A DNA stretch of 64,000 nucleotides from Alteriqipengyuania abyssalis (lineage in GTDB: Bacteria; Pseudomonadota; Alphaproteobacteria; Sphingomonadales; Sphingomonadaceae), in contig NZ_JAHWXP010000002.1 in the NCBI RefSeq assembly GCF_019857185.1, forward strand, positions 496,001 to 560,000, written 5' to 3'. Shown here in pieces: positions 1 to 8,085 of this stretch. Within the stretch, counting starts at the first letter, position 1. The number at the start of each line of letters is the position of its first letter. The notes under the pieces are model-generated. The model searched no databases. It saw only the letters and a program-made list of their open reading frames with translations, and was not told the DNA's origin. The translations under genes were made by a program, and so were the position numbers.

Positions 1-234
1 GCCCGAGCGCTGGGCATGGAAACCACTGCCGAAGGGGTCGAGACGAAGGAGCAGTACGACTGGCTCAGGCGGCACGGCTGCCTGGAGGCGCAGGGCTATT
101 ACATCTCGCGCCCGCTCGAGAGCGAGATGGCGGCGCGTCCCGCTGCATCGCGGGAAGAGTCCGGGCCCGACCAGCTGCCCGCGCCGGAGCAAATCGCCTC
201 CAACGTCCACCCGATCCGCTGCCAGCTGGCCTAG
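1..234 (+). CDS. EAL-domain c-di-GMP phosphodiesterase, C-terminal fragment
   Basis: The reading frame is open at the window edge and ends with TAG, so only the last 77 residues are visible. They match the end of an EAL domain: a T-A-E-G-V-E motif, then a Q-x-x-W-L-x-x-x-G-C segment and Q-G-Y-Y-I-S-R-P-L, the usual final strand of the barrel. EAL domains hydrolyse cyclic di-GMP to pGpG on the cytoplasmic side of the membrane. The roughly 35 residues after the barrel are Pro/Ala-rich and look like a disordered tail. The N-terminus, including any GGDEF, PAS or membrane part and the catalytic E-A-L signature, lies outside the window, so activity cannot be judged. Confidence 0.85.
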   Translation, partial: ARALGMETTAEGVETKEQYDWLRRHGCLEAQGYYISRPLESEMAARPAASREESGPDQLPAPEQIASNVHPIRCQLA

Positions 235-290
235 CCCCCTGCGCGACATACGCTTGAAGGCACGCGAGCGCGCGAGTAGCGCTGCTTGCC

Positions 291-1664
291 ATGATCGTCA
301 CCCGCTTCGCGCCTTCACCCACGGGCCGCCTCCACGTCGGCAACCTGCGCACCGCGCTTCACAACTGGCTGCTTGCCCGCAAGGGCGATGACGAGGGACA
401 GGGCAAGTTCCTGCTGCGGATCGACGACACTGATGCAGAGCGCAGCCGCGAGGAATATGTCACCGCGATCCGCGAAGACCTCGCCTGGCTGGGGCTGTCC
501 CCCGATGCCGAGTTTCGCCAGTCGCAGCGGCTCGACCTGTACGAGAATGCCTTTGCCAAGCTGAAGGACGCGGGCCGGGTCTATCCCGCCTACGAGACTG
601 TGCAAGAGCTGGAGCTGAAGCGCAAGATCGCGCTGGGCCGCGGCCTGCCGCCGATCTACGACCGCGGGGCACTCTCGATGAGCGAGGAAGAGCGCGCGGC
701 CAAGGAAGCCGAAGGGATCGCCCCGCACTGGCGCTTCAAGCTCGACCATGACGAGCTGATTGCATGGGAAGACGGCGTGCGCGGGCCGCAGAAATTCGAT
801 CCTGCGCAGCTTTCCGATCCCGTCATCCGCCGCGCCGACGGCAGCTGGCTCTACATGCTGCCCAGCGTGATCGACGACATGGACATGCGCGTAACCGACG
901 TGCTGCGCGGCGAAGACCATGTGTCCAACACCGCCGTTCAGGTGCAGATGTTCACCGCGCTGCATGCCGCCGGGGTCGGGCCGGATCACTGCGCCGTGAT
1001 CGACAGCTTCCCGCGCTTCGGCCACACCGCGCTGCTGGTGGGCAAGGAAGGCAAGCTGTCCAAGCGCCTCGGCTCGCTGTCGTGCGAGGCGCTGCGCGAG
1101 CAGGGGATCGAGCCGGAGGCGATCCTCTCGCTGCTGGCGCGTCTGGGCACCAGCCAGCCGGTCGAGCCCATCGCCGATCGCGCGGCGCTGATCGAAGGCT
1201 TCGATCTGGAGAGCTTCGGCCGTGCCCCCGCCAAGTTCGACGAGGCGGAGCTCGAGCGGCTCAACGCGGCGATCGTCCACCAGATGGATTATGCGCAGGT
1301 GCGCGATCGCCTGCCCGAGGGGATCGACGAGGCCGGCTGGCACGCGATCCGGCCCAACCTGTCGCATGTCGGCGAGGCCGCCGAGCTGTGGCGGCTGGTT
1401 ACCGGGCCGATCGAGCAGCCTGCCTTTTCGGACGAAGACCGTGCGTTTCTGGCCGAGGCGGCGCAGGTGCTGACATGGGGCGACAACCCGTGGGGCGCGC
1501 TGACCTCCACGCTGAAAGAGCGCACCGGGCGCAAGGGCAAGCCGCTGTTCCTGCCGCTGCGGCAGGCGCTGACCGGCATGGACCACGGCCCCGACATGGG
1601 CGAGTTGCTGCCGCTGATCGGCGAAGACGAAGCCCGCGCCCGGCTGGAGCGGGCGGCTCGCTAG
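291..1664 (+). CDS. gltX: Glutamyl-tRNA synthetase (GltX family, second alphaproteobacterial type)
   Basis: Class I aminoacyl-tRNA synthetase of 457 residues that charges glutamate onto tRNA in the cytoplasm. The HIGH-type motif is P-T-G-R-L-H-V-G-N near residues 10-18, and the KMSKS-type motif is K-L-S-K at 255-258, followed by R-L-G. Length is normal for a bacterial GltX, including the anticodon-binding C-terminal half. The opening (TRFAPSPTG followed by LHVGNLRTAL) resembles the second GltX of alphaproteobacteria rather than the copy with the FLHIGGARTAL signature. In species that make Gln-tRNA through GatCAB, the two copies can divide tRNA(Glu) and tRNA(Gln) between them. That division here is inference, because the other copy is not in the window. 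The HDAC-family gene follows after 8 bases, so the two are probably cotranscribed. Confidence 0.93.
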   Translation: MIVTRFAPSPTGRLHVGNLRTALHNWLLARKGDDEGQGKFLLRIDDTDAERSREEYVTAIREDLAWLGLSPDAEFRQSQRLDLYENAFAKLKDAGRVYPAYETVQELELKRKIALGRGLPPIYDRGALSMSEEERAAKEAEGIAPHWRFKLDHDELIAWEDGVRGPQKFDPAQLSDPVIRRADGSWLYMLPSVIDDMDMRVTDVLRGEDHVSNTAVQVQMFTALHAAGVGPDHCAVIDSFPRFGHTALLVGKEGKLSKRLGSLSCEALREQGIEPEAILSLLARLGTSQPVEPIADRAALIEGFDLESFGRAPAKFDEAELERLNAAIVHQMDYAQVRDRLPEGIDEAGWHAIRPNLSHVGEAAELWRLVTGPIEQPAFSDEDRAFLAEAAQVLTWGDNPWGALTSTLKERTGRKGKPLFLPLRQALTGMDHGPDMGELLPLIGEDEARARLERAAR

Positions 1665-1672
1665 GCTTCCCA

Positions 1673-2713
1673 ATGCGGCACTTCTCCGACCCCGCGCAGG
1701 CCCACCACGCGCCCATCCGCGAACTGCACAATGGCGGGTGGATGGACTTTGCCGAAAGCCCCGCGCGCTTCGCCGCGCTGCTCGACGCGCTCGGCCCCGG
1801 CGAACCCGCGCGCGACTTCGGGATCGAGCCGATCCTCGCGGTTCACGACCCCGCCTATGTGACCTTCCTGCGCGAGGCGCACGACCTGTGGCGTGCTGCG
1901 GGGCGGGAAGGCGATGCGATGGGCTACGTCTTCCCGGTCGTCGCACGCCGCGCGCTCGCGCTAGACCGGATCGACGCGAAGATCGGGGCCTTCTCGATGG
2001 ACGCCTCGACGCCGATCGCCGCCGGAACGTGGGCAGCCGCCTATGGCGGAGCGCAAAGCGCGCTGACCGCGCTCGACGCCGTGCTGACAGGCGACGCAGC
2101 CTCCCTCGCGCTGTGCCGCCCGCCCGGGCACCATTGCGGGGCGGATTACATGGGTGGCTATTGCTACCTCAACAATGCCGCCATCGCCGCCCGCGCCGCG
2201 CAGGCGCGCGGAGTGCGCCGGATCGCGATCCTCGATGTCGACTACCACCACGGCAATGGCACGCAGGACATCTTCTACGATGATGGCGAAGTGCTGTTCG
2301 CTTCGATCCACGCCGACCCGAAGACCGATTTTCCCTTCTATTGGGGCCATGCGGACGAGCGCGGGAGCGGGCAGGGCGAGGGCGCGACGCTCAACCTGCC
2401 ATTGCCGCAGGGCACCGACTGGGCGGGCTACGCGCCCGCGCTCGATACGGCGCTGGACGCGGTGCGCGCGCATGGGCCGGACCTGCTGATCGTCTCCTAC
2501 GGAGCGGACACCTTCGCCGAAGACCCGATCTCGCATTTCAGGCTGGTGCGCGAAGATTATACCGCGATGGGCGGGACGATCGCCACGCTCGACCTGCCGA
2601 CGCTGGTGGTGATGGAAGGCGGCTACGCGGTCGACGCGCTGGGGGGTAACCTCGCCGCGTTTCTACGAGGGATGGACGGGGGACGCACTGAACCGCCCCC
2701 CGCACATATCTAG
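1673..2713 (+). CDS. HDAC-family zinc deacetylase (acetylpolyamine amidohydrolase-like)
   Basis: Protein of 346 residues from the arginase/deacetylase superfamily. The R-P-P-G-H-H motif (149-154) carries the catalytic histidine pair, and D-V-D-Y-H-H-G-N-G-T-Q (188-198) supplies zinc ligands D190 and H192. A later S-Y-G-A-D-T-F-x-x-D-P-I-S-H-F segment provides the second aspartate ligand, and G-G-Y is close to the end. The D-T-F-x-x-D-P-I-S-H-F wording is typical of bacterial acetylpolyamine amidohydrolases, so an acetylated polyamine or similar small amide is the likeliest substrate; protein deacetylation is possible. The start is the first ATG after gltX. Its TAG stop overlaps the stop of the convergent ATPase gene within one CTAG. 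Confidence 0.88.
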   Translation: MRHFSDPAQAHHAPIRELHNGGWMDFAESPARFAALLDALGPGEPARDFGIEPILAVHDPAYVTFLREAHDLWRAAGREGDAMGYVFPVVARRALALDRIDAKIGAFSMDASTPIAAGTWAAAYGGAQSALTALDAVLTGDAASLALCRPPGHHCGADYMGGYCYLNNAAIAARAAQARGVRRIAILDVDYHHGNGTQDIFYDDGEVLFASIHADPKTDFPFYWGHADERGSGQGEGATLNLPLPQGTDWAGYAPALDTALDAVRAHGPDLLIVSYGADTFAEDPISHFRLVREDYTAMGGTIATLDLPTLVVMEGGYAVDALGGNLAAFLRGMDGGRTEPPPAHI

Positions 2714-3411
2714 CAGATCGCCTGCACCTGCGTTTCGCCTGCGTGGGCAAAGCAGGCCTTGGCGAAGAATTCGAGCGGCACAGGATTGGGCAACCGCAGG
2801 TTGGCGAGGCAGGGAAGTTGCGCGACCGACGGTTCGAAGGCGCGGTCGACTTGCGAGATGAATGCCAGGATCGCGCCGCTCGTCTGTGCGAAGTCGCGCA
2901 GTGCGGCGACCTGATCGGCAAGCACGGGCGTCTCGCGTCGCTGGTCGAGCAATTGCAGATAGTCGATCACCGCGACGCTGCCGGGGGCAGCTCCGGCGAG
3001 GTGTTCGCCGATGCTTGCCGCGTCGATATCGTCGGTTGCGACGATCTCCGGAAGGTCGTCGCCCGCGCCCATCTCCGCCAGCAGGGCGAGTGTCTGTGCC
3101 TCGGTGAATTCCAGCGTGAAGAATACCGCACGTCTGCTCGCGCGTACGGCATCGACCAGCAGTCGCAGCCCGATCCGCGTCTTGCCCTGACGTGGGCGGG
3201 CGGCGAGCAGCACCAGATCGCCGTTCGCAAGGCCGGGCAGGATTGGAGCAGCGCGGCTTGGCTCGGCGTGCTTTCCCGAAAGCAGGCTCCACGTGTGGTA
3301 GCCTTCGCCCCGTGCGATACGGTCCTGCGCTGCATGGAGTGGTATTCCGGCCTCGCGCGCGAGCAGCTTCGCACGGCGTTTCAACTTATAGATCGGTTGG
3401 GAGAGTGGCAT
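2710..3411 (-). CDS. Orphan DnaB-like RecA-fold ATPase with small N-terminal helical domain
   Basis: Protein of 233 residues. A Walker A-like R-P-R-Q-G-K-T lies at 72-78 and a Walker B V-A-V-I-D-Y-L-Q-L-L at 147-156, followed by an I-S-Q-V-D-R motif like that of the DnaB helicase C-terminal domain. The first 50 residues form a basic helical segment (K-L-K-R-R-A-K-L-L ... E-G-Y-H-T-W-S-L-L) instead of the DnaB primase-binding N-domain. At half the length of replicative DnaB it cannot be the main helicase. The start at 3411 was chosen because AGGAGG sits 7 bases upstream; the longer frame to 3459 has no such site. The role is unknown, with nucleic-acid-stimulated ATPase activity as the reasonable expectation. 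It stands alone on this strand, convergent with the deacetylase gene. Confidence 0.75.
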   Translation of the reverse strand: MPLSQPIYKLKRRAKLLAREAGIPLHAAQDRIARGEGYHTWSLLSGKHAEPSRAAPILPGLANGDLVLLAARPRQGKTRIGLRLLVDAVRASRRAVFFTLEFTEAQTLALLAEMGAGDDLPEIVATDDIDAASIGEHLAGAAPGSVAVIDYLQLLDQRRETPVLADQVAALRDFAQTSGAILAFISQVDRAFEPSVAQLPCLANLRLPNPVPLEFFAKACFAHAGETQVQAIC

Positions 3412-3531
3412 GTCGGTTCCTCCTGCCCGGGCGAATGCGCGCAACCCCTCCTTATGCATGTGCCCGAACTAAGCGGTTCGACAGATGGTAAAGCGCCCTG
3501 CATTGAAGATGCTGCCCCGACGGGAGGGAGG

Positions 3532-3548
3532 AGGCGCGGGCCGCGCCT
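3532..3548. other. GC-rich palindrome between pyk and the DnaB-like gene
   Basis: Eight-base arms AGGCGCGG and CCGCGCCT flank a single G. It lies about 60 bases past the pyk stop on the minus strand and about 120 bases before the DnaB-like gene start. It could end pyk transcription or bind a protein, but there is no T-run, so the assignment as terminator is weak. Confidence 0.3.
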
Positions 3549-3606
3549 TGCCCTGACAGTAGCGTCATCCCTGTGATGGGCAACCCGCTTGGCTCGGCTG
3601 ATCCCC

Positions 3607-5079
3607 CTACCGCCCCTTCAGCTCGTCCCCGCTGAGCGAGACGACATGCAGCAGGTTGGTGCTGCCCGGGGTGCCGAAGGGCACGCCCGCCAGCACGATC
3701 AGCTTGTTGCCCGCCTTGCCGAACCCGTGGCGCAGCGCCATCCGCTTGCCCTTGCCGATCATCTCTTCGAAGCTGAGGATGTCGCGCGTCACCACCGCGT
3801 GCGCGCCCCACAGCAGCGCGACCCGCCGGGCGACCCGTTTCTGCGGGGTCAGCACCAGCATCGGCACCGATGGCCGCTCGCGCGCGACGCGCCGCGCGGT
3901 CGAGCCGGAGAAGGTGAACACCGTGATCGCCGCCACGCTGACCGTCTCGGCGATGGTCGAGCATGCATGGCTGAGCGCGTCGGCGGTGGTCGGATCGGCC
4001 TTCGTCTCGAGGAACTTCATCCGCGCGCGATAGCCCTCGTCCTGCTCCACCTTGGTCACGATCCGGTCCATGATCGCGACGGTTTCCTCGGGCCATTCGC
4101 CCGCCGCCGTCTCGGCGCTGAGCATCACCGCATCCGCGCCGTCGTACACTGCATTGGCGACGTCGGAGACTTCGGCGCGCGTCGGCGCAGGGCTCTCGAT
4201 CATCGATTCGAGCATCTGCGTGGCGACGATCACCGGCTTGCCCGCCTGCCGCGTCATGTCGACGATCCGTTTCTGCAGCGGGGGCACGTCTTCGGGGTCC
4301 AGCTCCACGCCCAGATCCCCGCGCGCAACCATGATCCCGTCTGAAAGGTCGACGATTTCGGACAGGCGGCGCACTGCGCTGGGCTTTTCGATCTTGGCGC
4401 ACAGCGCGGGCATCATCCCGTCGGTCGCGGTCATCAGCTTGCGCGCTTCGGCCACGTCTTCGGGCCGCTGCACGAAGGAGAGCGCGATCCAGTCCGCGCC
4501 CTGCTGGCAGGCGAAGGCCAGATCCTTGCGGTCCTTGTCGGTCAGCGCGGGGATCGGCACCTCGGCGTCGGGCACGTTGACGCCCTTGCGGTCGGAAATG
4601 ACCCCGCCGACTTCGGCCGAGCACAGGATCGCGTCCTCGTCCGCCCGGATCACCTTGAGGCGGATCTTGCCATCGTTGATCAGCAGCCGCTGGCCTTTTT
4701 CGAGAATGCCGAACAGCTCGGGGTGGGGCAGGTGCACGCGGGTTTCGTCGCCCGGCGTCGGATCGCGATCGAGCGTGAAATGCCCCGAATGGCGAATCAC
4801 CGCCTTGCCGTCCTTGAAGGTGCCGACGCGCAGTTTGGGGCCCTGTAGGTCGGCGAGGATCGCGATCGGGCGGTCGAATTCCTTCTCCAGCGCGCGGATC
4901 GCGGCGATGGTCTCGGCGTGAGTCGCCTGCTCGCCATGGCTCATGTTGACGCGGAACGCATCGACGCCGGCCCGGAACAGGCGGCGCAGCATCTCCGGAT
5001 CGCTGCTGGCGGGGCCGATAGTGGCGAGGATTTTTACCTTGCGGCTTCTGGGGCTGAGCTGGGGATCGGGCTTGGGCAT
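3607..5079 (-). CDS. pyk: Pyruvate kinase
   Basis: Cytoplasmic glycolytic enzyme of 490 residues that converts phosphoenolpyruvate and ADP to pyruvate and ATP. Family hallmarks are visible in order: K-I-L-A-T-I-G-P-A-S near the N-terminus, V-N-M-S-H-G, D-L-Q-G-P-K-L-R, A-K-I-E-K-P with the active-site lysine, M-V-A-R-G-D-L-G-V-E, the A-T-Q-M-L-E-S-M signature and M-L-S-A-E-T-A-A-G. The C-terminal allosteric domain is complete. Length is normal for the bacterial family. The gene is divergent from the DUF1244 gene, with only 55 bases between the two start codons, so both promoters must lie in that gap or overlap the coding ends. Confidence 0.97.
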   Translation of the reverse strand: MPKPDPQLSPRSRKVKILATIGPASSDPEMLRRLFRAGVDAFRVNMSHGEQATHAETIAAIRALEKEFDRPIAILADLQGPKLRVGTFKDGKAVIRHSGHFTLDRDPTPGDETRVHLPHPELFGILEKGQRLLINDGKIRLKVIRADEDAILCSAEVGGVISDRKGVNVPDAEVPIPALTDKDRKDLAFACQQGADWIALSFVQRPEDVAEARKLMTATDGMMPALCAKIEKPSAVRRLSEIVDLSDGIMVARGDLGVELDPEDVPPLQKRIVDMTRQAGKPVIVATQMLESMIESPAPTRAEVSDVANAVYDGADAVMLSAETAAGEWPEETVAIMDRIVTKVEQDEGYRARMKFLETKADPTTADALSHACSTIAETVSVAAITVFTFSGSTARRVARERPSVPMLVLTPQKRVARRVALLWGAHAVVTRDILSFEEMIGKGKRMALRHGFGKAGNKLIVLAGVPFGTPGSTNLLHVVSLSGDELKGR

Positions 5080-5134
5080 GGCCCACGGCTATGGCAGGGG
5101 AATGTTGCAAGACAAGAGCCAAAGGAGCCCAGCC

Positions 5135-5446
5135 ATGGCGCAATCACCCGATCCCCTCGACCAGCTGGACGATGCGGTCGCCGCCGCCGCGTTCCGCCGG
5201 CTGGTGCGCCACCTGCGCCATCGCCACGATGCGCAGAACATCGATCTGATGGGCCTGTCCGGCTTCTGCCGCAATTGCCTGGCCGACTGGATTCGCGATG
5301 CGGGCTATGACGGCGACAAGGCCGAGGCCCGCGAGCTGATCCACGGGATGCCTCAGGACGAGTGGAAGGCGACCCGCCAGACCCCCGCCACGCAGGAGCA
5401 GCTCGACCGGATGGAGGAAAGCCTCAAGAAGAATCGCGTGGATTAG
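5135..5446 (+). CDS. DUF1244 family protein
   Basis: Small cytoplasmic protein of 103 residues with the DUF1244 signature F-R-R-L-V-x-H-L-x-x-R-x-D-x-Q-N-I-D-L-M-x-L-x-G-F-C-R-N-C-L-x-x-W. The pair of cysteines in F-C-R-N-C-L and the acidic surroundings are conserved in the family, which is common in proteobacteria and has no assigned biochemical role that I can state. The ATG at 5135 was chosen over an upstream in-frame start because AAAGGAG lies 7 bases before it. The gapR gene follows on the same strand after about 80 bases. Confidence 0.85.
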   Translation: MAQSPDPLDQLDDAVAAAAFRRLVRHLRHRHDAQNIDLMGLSGFCRNCLADWIRDAGYDGDKAEARELIHGMPQDEWKATRQTPATQEQLDRMEESLKKNRVD

Positions 5447-5528
5447 GCACGCGCCGGGTTCACGATCCGGCGCCTGCTGGCTACCCAGCGGCCAACCGAT
5501 TCTACCCCTTACCGGAGATTACCCCCAA

Positions 5529-5765
5529 ATGGCCGAGACCACTGACGACCGCCTGCGCCTGCTGATCGAGCGCATCGAACGCCTCGAAGAAGAGAAGAAG
5601 GGCATCGCCGACGATATCCGCGACGTCTATGCCGAGGCAAAGGCGGTCGGTTACGATCCCAAGATCATGCGCCAGATCGTGCGCCTGCGGAAGATGAAGC
5701 CCGACGACCGCAGCGAGCAGGAAATGATCCTCGACACCTACAAGGCCGCGCTCGGCATGGGCTGA
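5529..5765 (+). CDS. gapR: GapR-family (UPF0335/DUF2312) nucleoid-associated protein
   Basis: Protein of 78 residues matching the GapR family. An N-terminal coiled-coil helix ([17 protein letters not shown]) is followed by [14 protein letters not shown]-x-G-Y-D and [13 protein letters not shown]. GapR in Caulobacter binds AT-rich, overtwisted DNA ahead of replication forks and highly expressed genes, forming a tetrameric clamp. The basic C-terminal half (R-L-R-K-M-K) fits DNA binding. A GGAG lies about 10 bases before the start. Length is typical and no residue looks unusual. Confidence 0.93.
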   Translation: MAETTDDRLRLLIERIERLEEEKKGIADDIRDVYAEAKAVGYDPKIMRQIVRLRKMKPDDRSEQEMILDTYKAALGMG

Positions 5766-5821
5766 GCCGGCGGCTGCCGCTTAACATAAGCGGGTGCCGG
5801 AACCCATCGGGCCGGGGCCAT

Positions 5822-5850
5822 TTGAAAAGGAGAATTCCCCTCTTTTTCAA
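5822..5850 (+). promoter_or_regulatory. Inverted repeat in the leader of the SDR gene
   Basis: TTGAAAA at 5822-5828 is mirrored by TTTTCAA at 5844-5850, with AGGAG and CCCCTC-type sequence between them. The element ends 14 bases before the SDR start codon, after an AT-rich stretch that stands out from its surroundings. It may be an operator or an mRNA stem; nothing else supports either reading. Confidence 0.3.
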
Positions 5851-5864
5851 GGACACATCTCGCC

Positions 5865-6740
5865 ATGCCCGACCCGACCGAAACCGACACCGCCTTCGTC
5901 CCCGAGACATCCGAAGAACCGCGGATGCCGGGGCACGAGACCGACCTCGACGACAAGCCGCAGTGGCAGCCGCGCTATCCCGGATCGGGGCGGCTCAAGG
6001 GCAAGACCGCGCTGGTCACGGGTGCCGACAGCGGCATCGGCCGCGCGGTCGCGGTGCTGTTCGCGCGCGAGGGCGCCAATGTCGCGATCGCCTATCTCGA
6101 AGAGCATGACGATGCGAACATCACCCGCGAAGCGTGCGAGGCCGAGGGGGCCGAGGTCATGCTTTCCGCCGGAGACCTCGGCGATCCGGATCATTGCCAG
6201 GGGCTCATCGATGCGGTGATCGACCGCTTTGGCGGGCTGGATGTGCTGGTCAATAATGCGGGCGAGCAGCATCCCGACAAGGAGGTGACCGACATCACCG
6301 CGCAGCAGCTGCAGCGCACCTTCCAGACCAACATCTTCAGCCAGTTCTACCTGGTGCAGGCCGCGCGCCCGCATCTGAAGAAAGGCGCGGCGATCGTGAA
6401 CTGCACCAGCGTGACGATGTACAAGGGTGCGCCGATCCTGCTCGATTACAGCGCGACCAAGGGCGCGATCACCGCCTTCACTCGCTCGCTGTCGGAAAAC
6501 CTTGTCGGCGACGGCATTCGCGTGAACGCGGTCGCGCCCGGCCCGATCTGGACCCCGCTCAACCCGATGGGCGGTCAGCCGCCCGAGAACATGGACGATT
6601 TCGGCGAGCATACGCCGATGGGCCGCCCCGGCCAGCCCAACGAGGTCGCGCCCGCGTTCCTGTTCCTTGCGTGCGAGGATTCGTCCTATATGTCGGGCCA
6701 GGTACTGCACCCCAACGGAGGAATCATCGTCAATGGCTAG
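5865..6740 (+). CDS. Short-chain dehydrogenase/reductase (YhdF/YdaD-like)
   Basis: NAD(P)-dependent oxidoreductase of 291 residues. The Rossmann glycine motif T-G-A-D-S-G-I-G is at 52-59, N-N-A-G follows mid-protein, and the catalytic Tyr/Lys pair is Y195-S-A-T-K199. The roughly 40-residue N-terminal extension ending in a [13 protein letters not shown] segment is typical of the stress-associated SDR subgroup that includes Bacillus YhdF and E. coli YghA. These enzymes reduce aldehydes or sugars, and the substrate cannot be told from sequence. The last 8 bases overlap the start of the YbjQ-family gene, which implies translational coupling. An AT-rich dyad lies in the leader. Confidence 0.87.
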   Translation: MPDPTETDTAFVPETSEEPRMPGHETDLDDKPQWQPRYPGSGRLKGKTALVTGADSGIGRAVAVLFAREGANVAIAYLEEHDDANITREACEAEGAEVMLSAGDLGDPDHCQGLIDAVIDRFGGLDVLVNNAGEQHPDKEVTDITAQQLQRTFQTNIFSQFYLVQAARPHLKKGAAIVNCTSVTMYKGAPILLDYSATKGAITAFTRSLSENLVGDGIRVNAVAPGPIWTPLNPMGGQPPENMDDFGEHTPMGRPGQPNEVAPAFLFLACEDSSYMSGQVLHPNGGIIVNG

Positions 6741-7083
6741 CCCGTGGAGAACCGCCGAGAGCGGCATCATCGTCACCACCACACCCACGGTGGAGGAGCG
6801 CCCGGTGCAGGATTACCTCGGCATTGTGACCGGAGAGGCGATCATCGGGGCGAACATGTTCCGCGACCTGTTCGCGGGGATCCGCGACATCGTGGGCGGG
6901 CGCGCAGGCTCCTATGAAAAGGTGCTGAAGGAAGCGCGCCACGACGCGATTCAGGAAATGCAGGCCGAGGCGCAGAAGCTGGGCGCCAACGCGGTGGTCG
7001 GGGTCGATCTTGACTACGAGGTGATCGGCGACACCGGCTCGATGCTGATGGTTTCGGCGAGCGGCACGGCGGTGCGGATCTAG
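6733..7083 (+). CDS. YbjQ/UPF0145 family heavy-metal-binding-domain protein
   Basis: Protein of 116 residues matching the UPF0145 (DUF74) family. The segment [13 protein letters not shown]-x-x-R-D and the later A[17 protein letters not shown] are diagnostic. Family members form compact pentamers. A metal-binding role was proposed from fold similarity, but function is unproven. The ATG lies inside the last codons of the SDR gene (8-base overlap), so the two are almost certainly one transcript. The longer in-frame start at 6667 would lie well inside the SDR gene and adds residues foreign to the family. Confidence 0.85.
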   Translation: MASPWRTAESGIIVTTTPTVEERPVQDYLGIVTGEAIIGANMFRDLFAGIRDIVGGRAGSYEKVLKEARHDAIQEMQAEAQKLGANAVVGVDLDYEVIGDTGSMLMVSASGTAVRI

Positions 7084-7179
7084 TCCTCGAGTCCAGTCGA
7101 CACGTGAAAGCGACACGGCGTTGTCCCGCGCGCCGACCTTCGCTAGTGCCGTCTGTCTGATGGGGCCCCACTCCGGGGT

Positions 7180-7204
7180 CCCCAAAAAGTATCACTTTTT
7201 GGGG
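7180..7204 (+). promoter_or_regulatory. Perfect 11-bp hairpin covering the yebC ribosome site
   Basis: CCCCAAAAAGT (7180-7190), the loop ATC and ACTTTTTGGGG (7194-7204) form an uninterrupted 11-base stem ending 5 bases before the yebC ATG. The only Shine-Dalgarno-like bases, GGGG at 7201-7204, are inside the 3' arm, so folding should block initiation. The 5' side also holds GGGGCCCC (7162-7169) and GGGGTCCCC (7175-7183), which could pair with the CCCC arm in an alternative fold. Regulation is inference; the stem is seen directly. Confidence 0.6.
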
Positions 7205-7209
7205 TAAAA

Positions 7210-7953
7210 ATGGCAGGCCATTCCAAATTCAAGAACATCATGCACCGCAAGGGTGCGCAGGACAAGAAACGGTCCAACCTGTTTTCCAAGCTTTCGCGCG
7301 AAATTACCGTCGCGGCGAAGATGGGCATGCCCGATCCGGACATGAACCCGCGCCTGCGCCTCGCGGTCAACGCGGCCAAAGCGCAGTCGATGCCCAAGGA
7401 CAATATCCAGCGCGCGATCGACAAGGCTTCCGCCAATGACGGCGATAATTACGAGGAAGTGCGCTACGAAGGCTACGGCCCCGGCGGCAGCGCGATCATC
7501 GTCGAGGCGCTGACCGACAACCGCAACCGCACCGCCACCAATATCCGCACCGCGTTCTCCAAGAACGGCGGCAACCTTGGCACCGAAGGTTCGGTCGCGC
7601 ACGGGTTCGAACGGCTCGGCCTGATCGTCTATCCCGCCGATGCGGGGGACGAGGAAAAGGTGCTGGAAGCCGCGCTGGAAGCGGGCGCGGAAGATATCGC
7701 CAGCACCGATGACGGCCACGAAATCTGGACCGCGCCCGACGATCTGCACGCGGTCGCCGAAGCGCTCGAAAAATCTCTCGGCTCGGCCGAGACCGTCAAG
7801 CTGGCGTGGAAACCCAACCTGACCGTCGACATGGACGAGAAGAACGCGGGCACACTCCTGAAGCTGATCGACGCGCTCGACGATGACGACGACGTGCAGA
7901 CCGTGTGGGGCAATTACGACATCTCCGACGAGGTGATGGAGAAGATGGACTAG
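7210..7953 (+). CDS. yebC: YebC/PmpR family protein
   Basis: Protein of 247 residues with the near-invariant YebC opening A-G-H-S-K-F-x-N-I-M-H-R-K-x-x-Q-D, then L[21 protein letters not shown], G-Y-G-P-G-G and the N-x-N-R-T-x-x-x-I-R-x-x-F-x-K-x-G-G-N-L-G segment. Family members have been described as DNA-binding transcription regulators and, more recently, as ribosome-associated factors easing translation of proline-rich stretches. An acidic run (D-D-D-D-D) near the C-terminus is common. The start is fixed by the family motif. A strong hairpin masks the ribosome site. A REP-like repeat and ruvC follow; yebC-ruvC linkage is widespread in bacteria. Confidence 0.95.
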   Translation: MAGHSKFKNIMHRKGAQDKKRSNLFSKLSREITVAAKMGMPDPDMNPRLRLAVNAAKAQSMPKDNIQRAIDKASANDGDNYEEVRYEGYGPGGSAIIVEALTDNRNRTATNIRTAFSKNGGNLGTEGSVAHGFERLGLIVYPADAGDEEKVLEAALEAGAEDIASTDDGHEIWTAPDDLHAVAEALEKSLGSAETVKLAWKPNLTVDMDEKNAGTLLKLIDALDDDDDVQTVWGNYDISDEVMEKMD

Positions 7954-7977
7954 GCCGCACCTTTTGGTGGAGGGGGC

Positions 7978-8068
7978 GTCACCCTGAACTTGTTTCAGGG
8001 TCCAGCCCTGCCACCTTCCATATCGGCGCGGTTGGCGGGACTGGATGCTGAAACGAGTTCAGCATGAC
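7978..8068. repeat. REP-like inverted repeat, copy 1
   Basis: Two 28-base arms face each other: 7978-8005 begins GTCACCCTGAACTTGTTTCA, and 8041-8068 reads toward it as CTGGATGCTGAAACGAGTTC and onward. Comparing the first arm reverse-complemented with the second, I count 23 of 28 matches, and each arm is itself partly palindromic around its T/C-rich centre. The arms are separated by 35 bases. It fills the yebC-ruvC gap. A second element of the same design lies at 55727-55813. Such units in alphaproteobacteria are interspersed extragenic palindromes. Confidence 0.7.
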
Positions 8069-8085
8069 GGTTTGGGGACGAGACA

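Noticed and set aside
5797-5830. A second GGAAC-type stress promoter before the SDR gene
   Set aside because: After the GGAAC at about 5797 no CGTT-like box appears at 16 or 17 bases.
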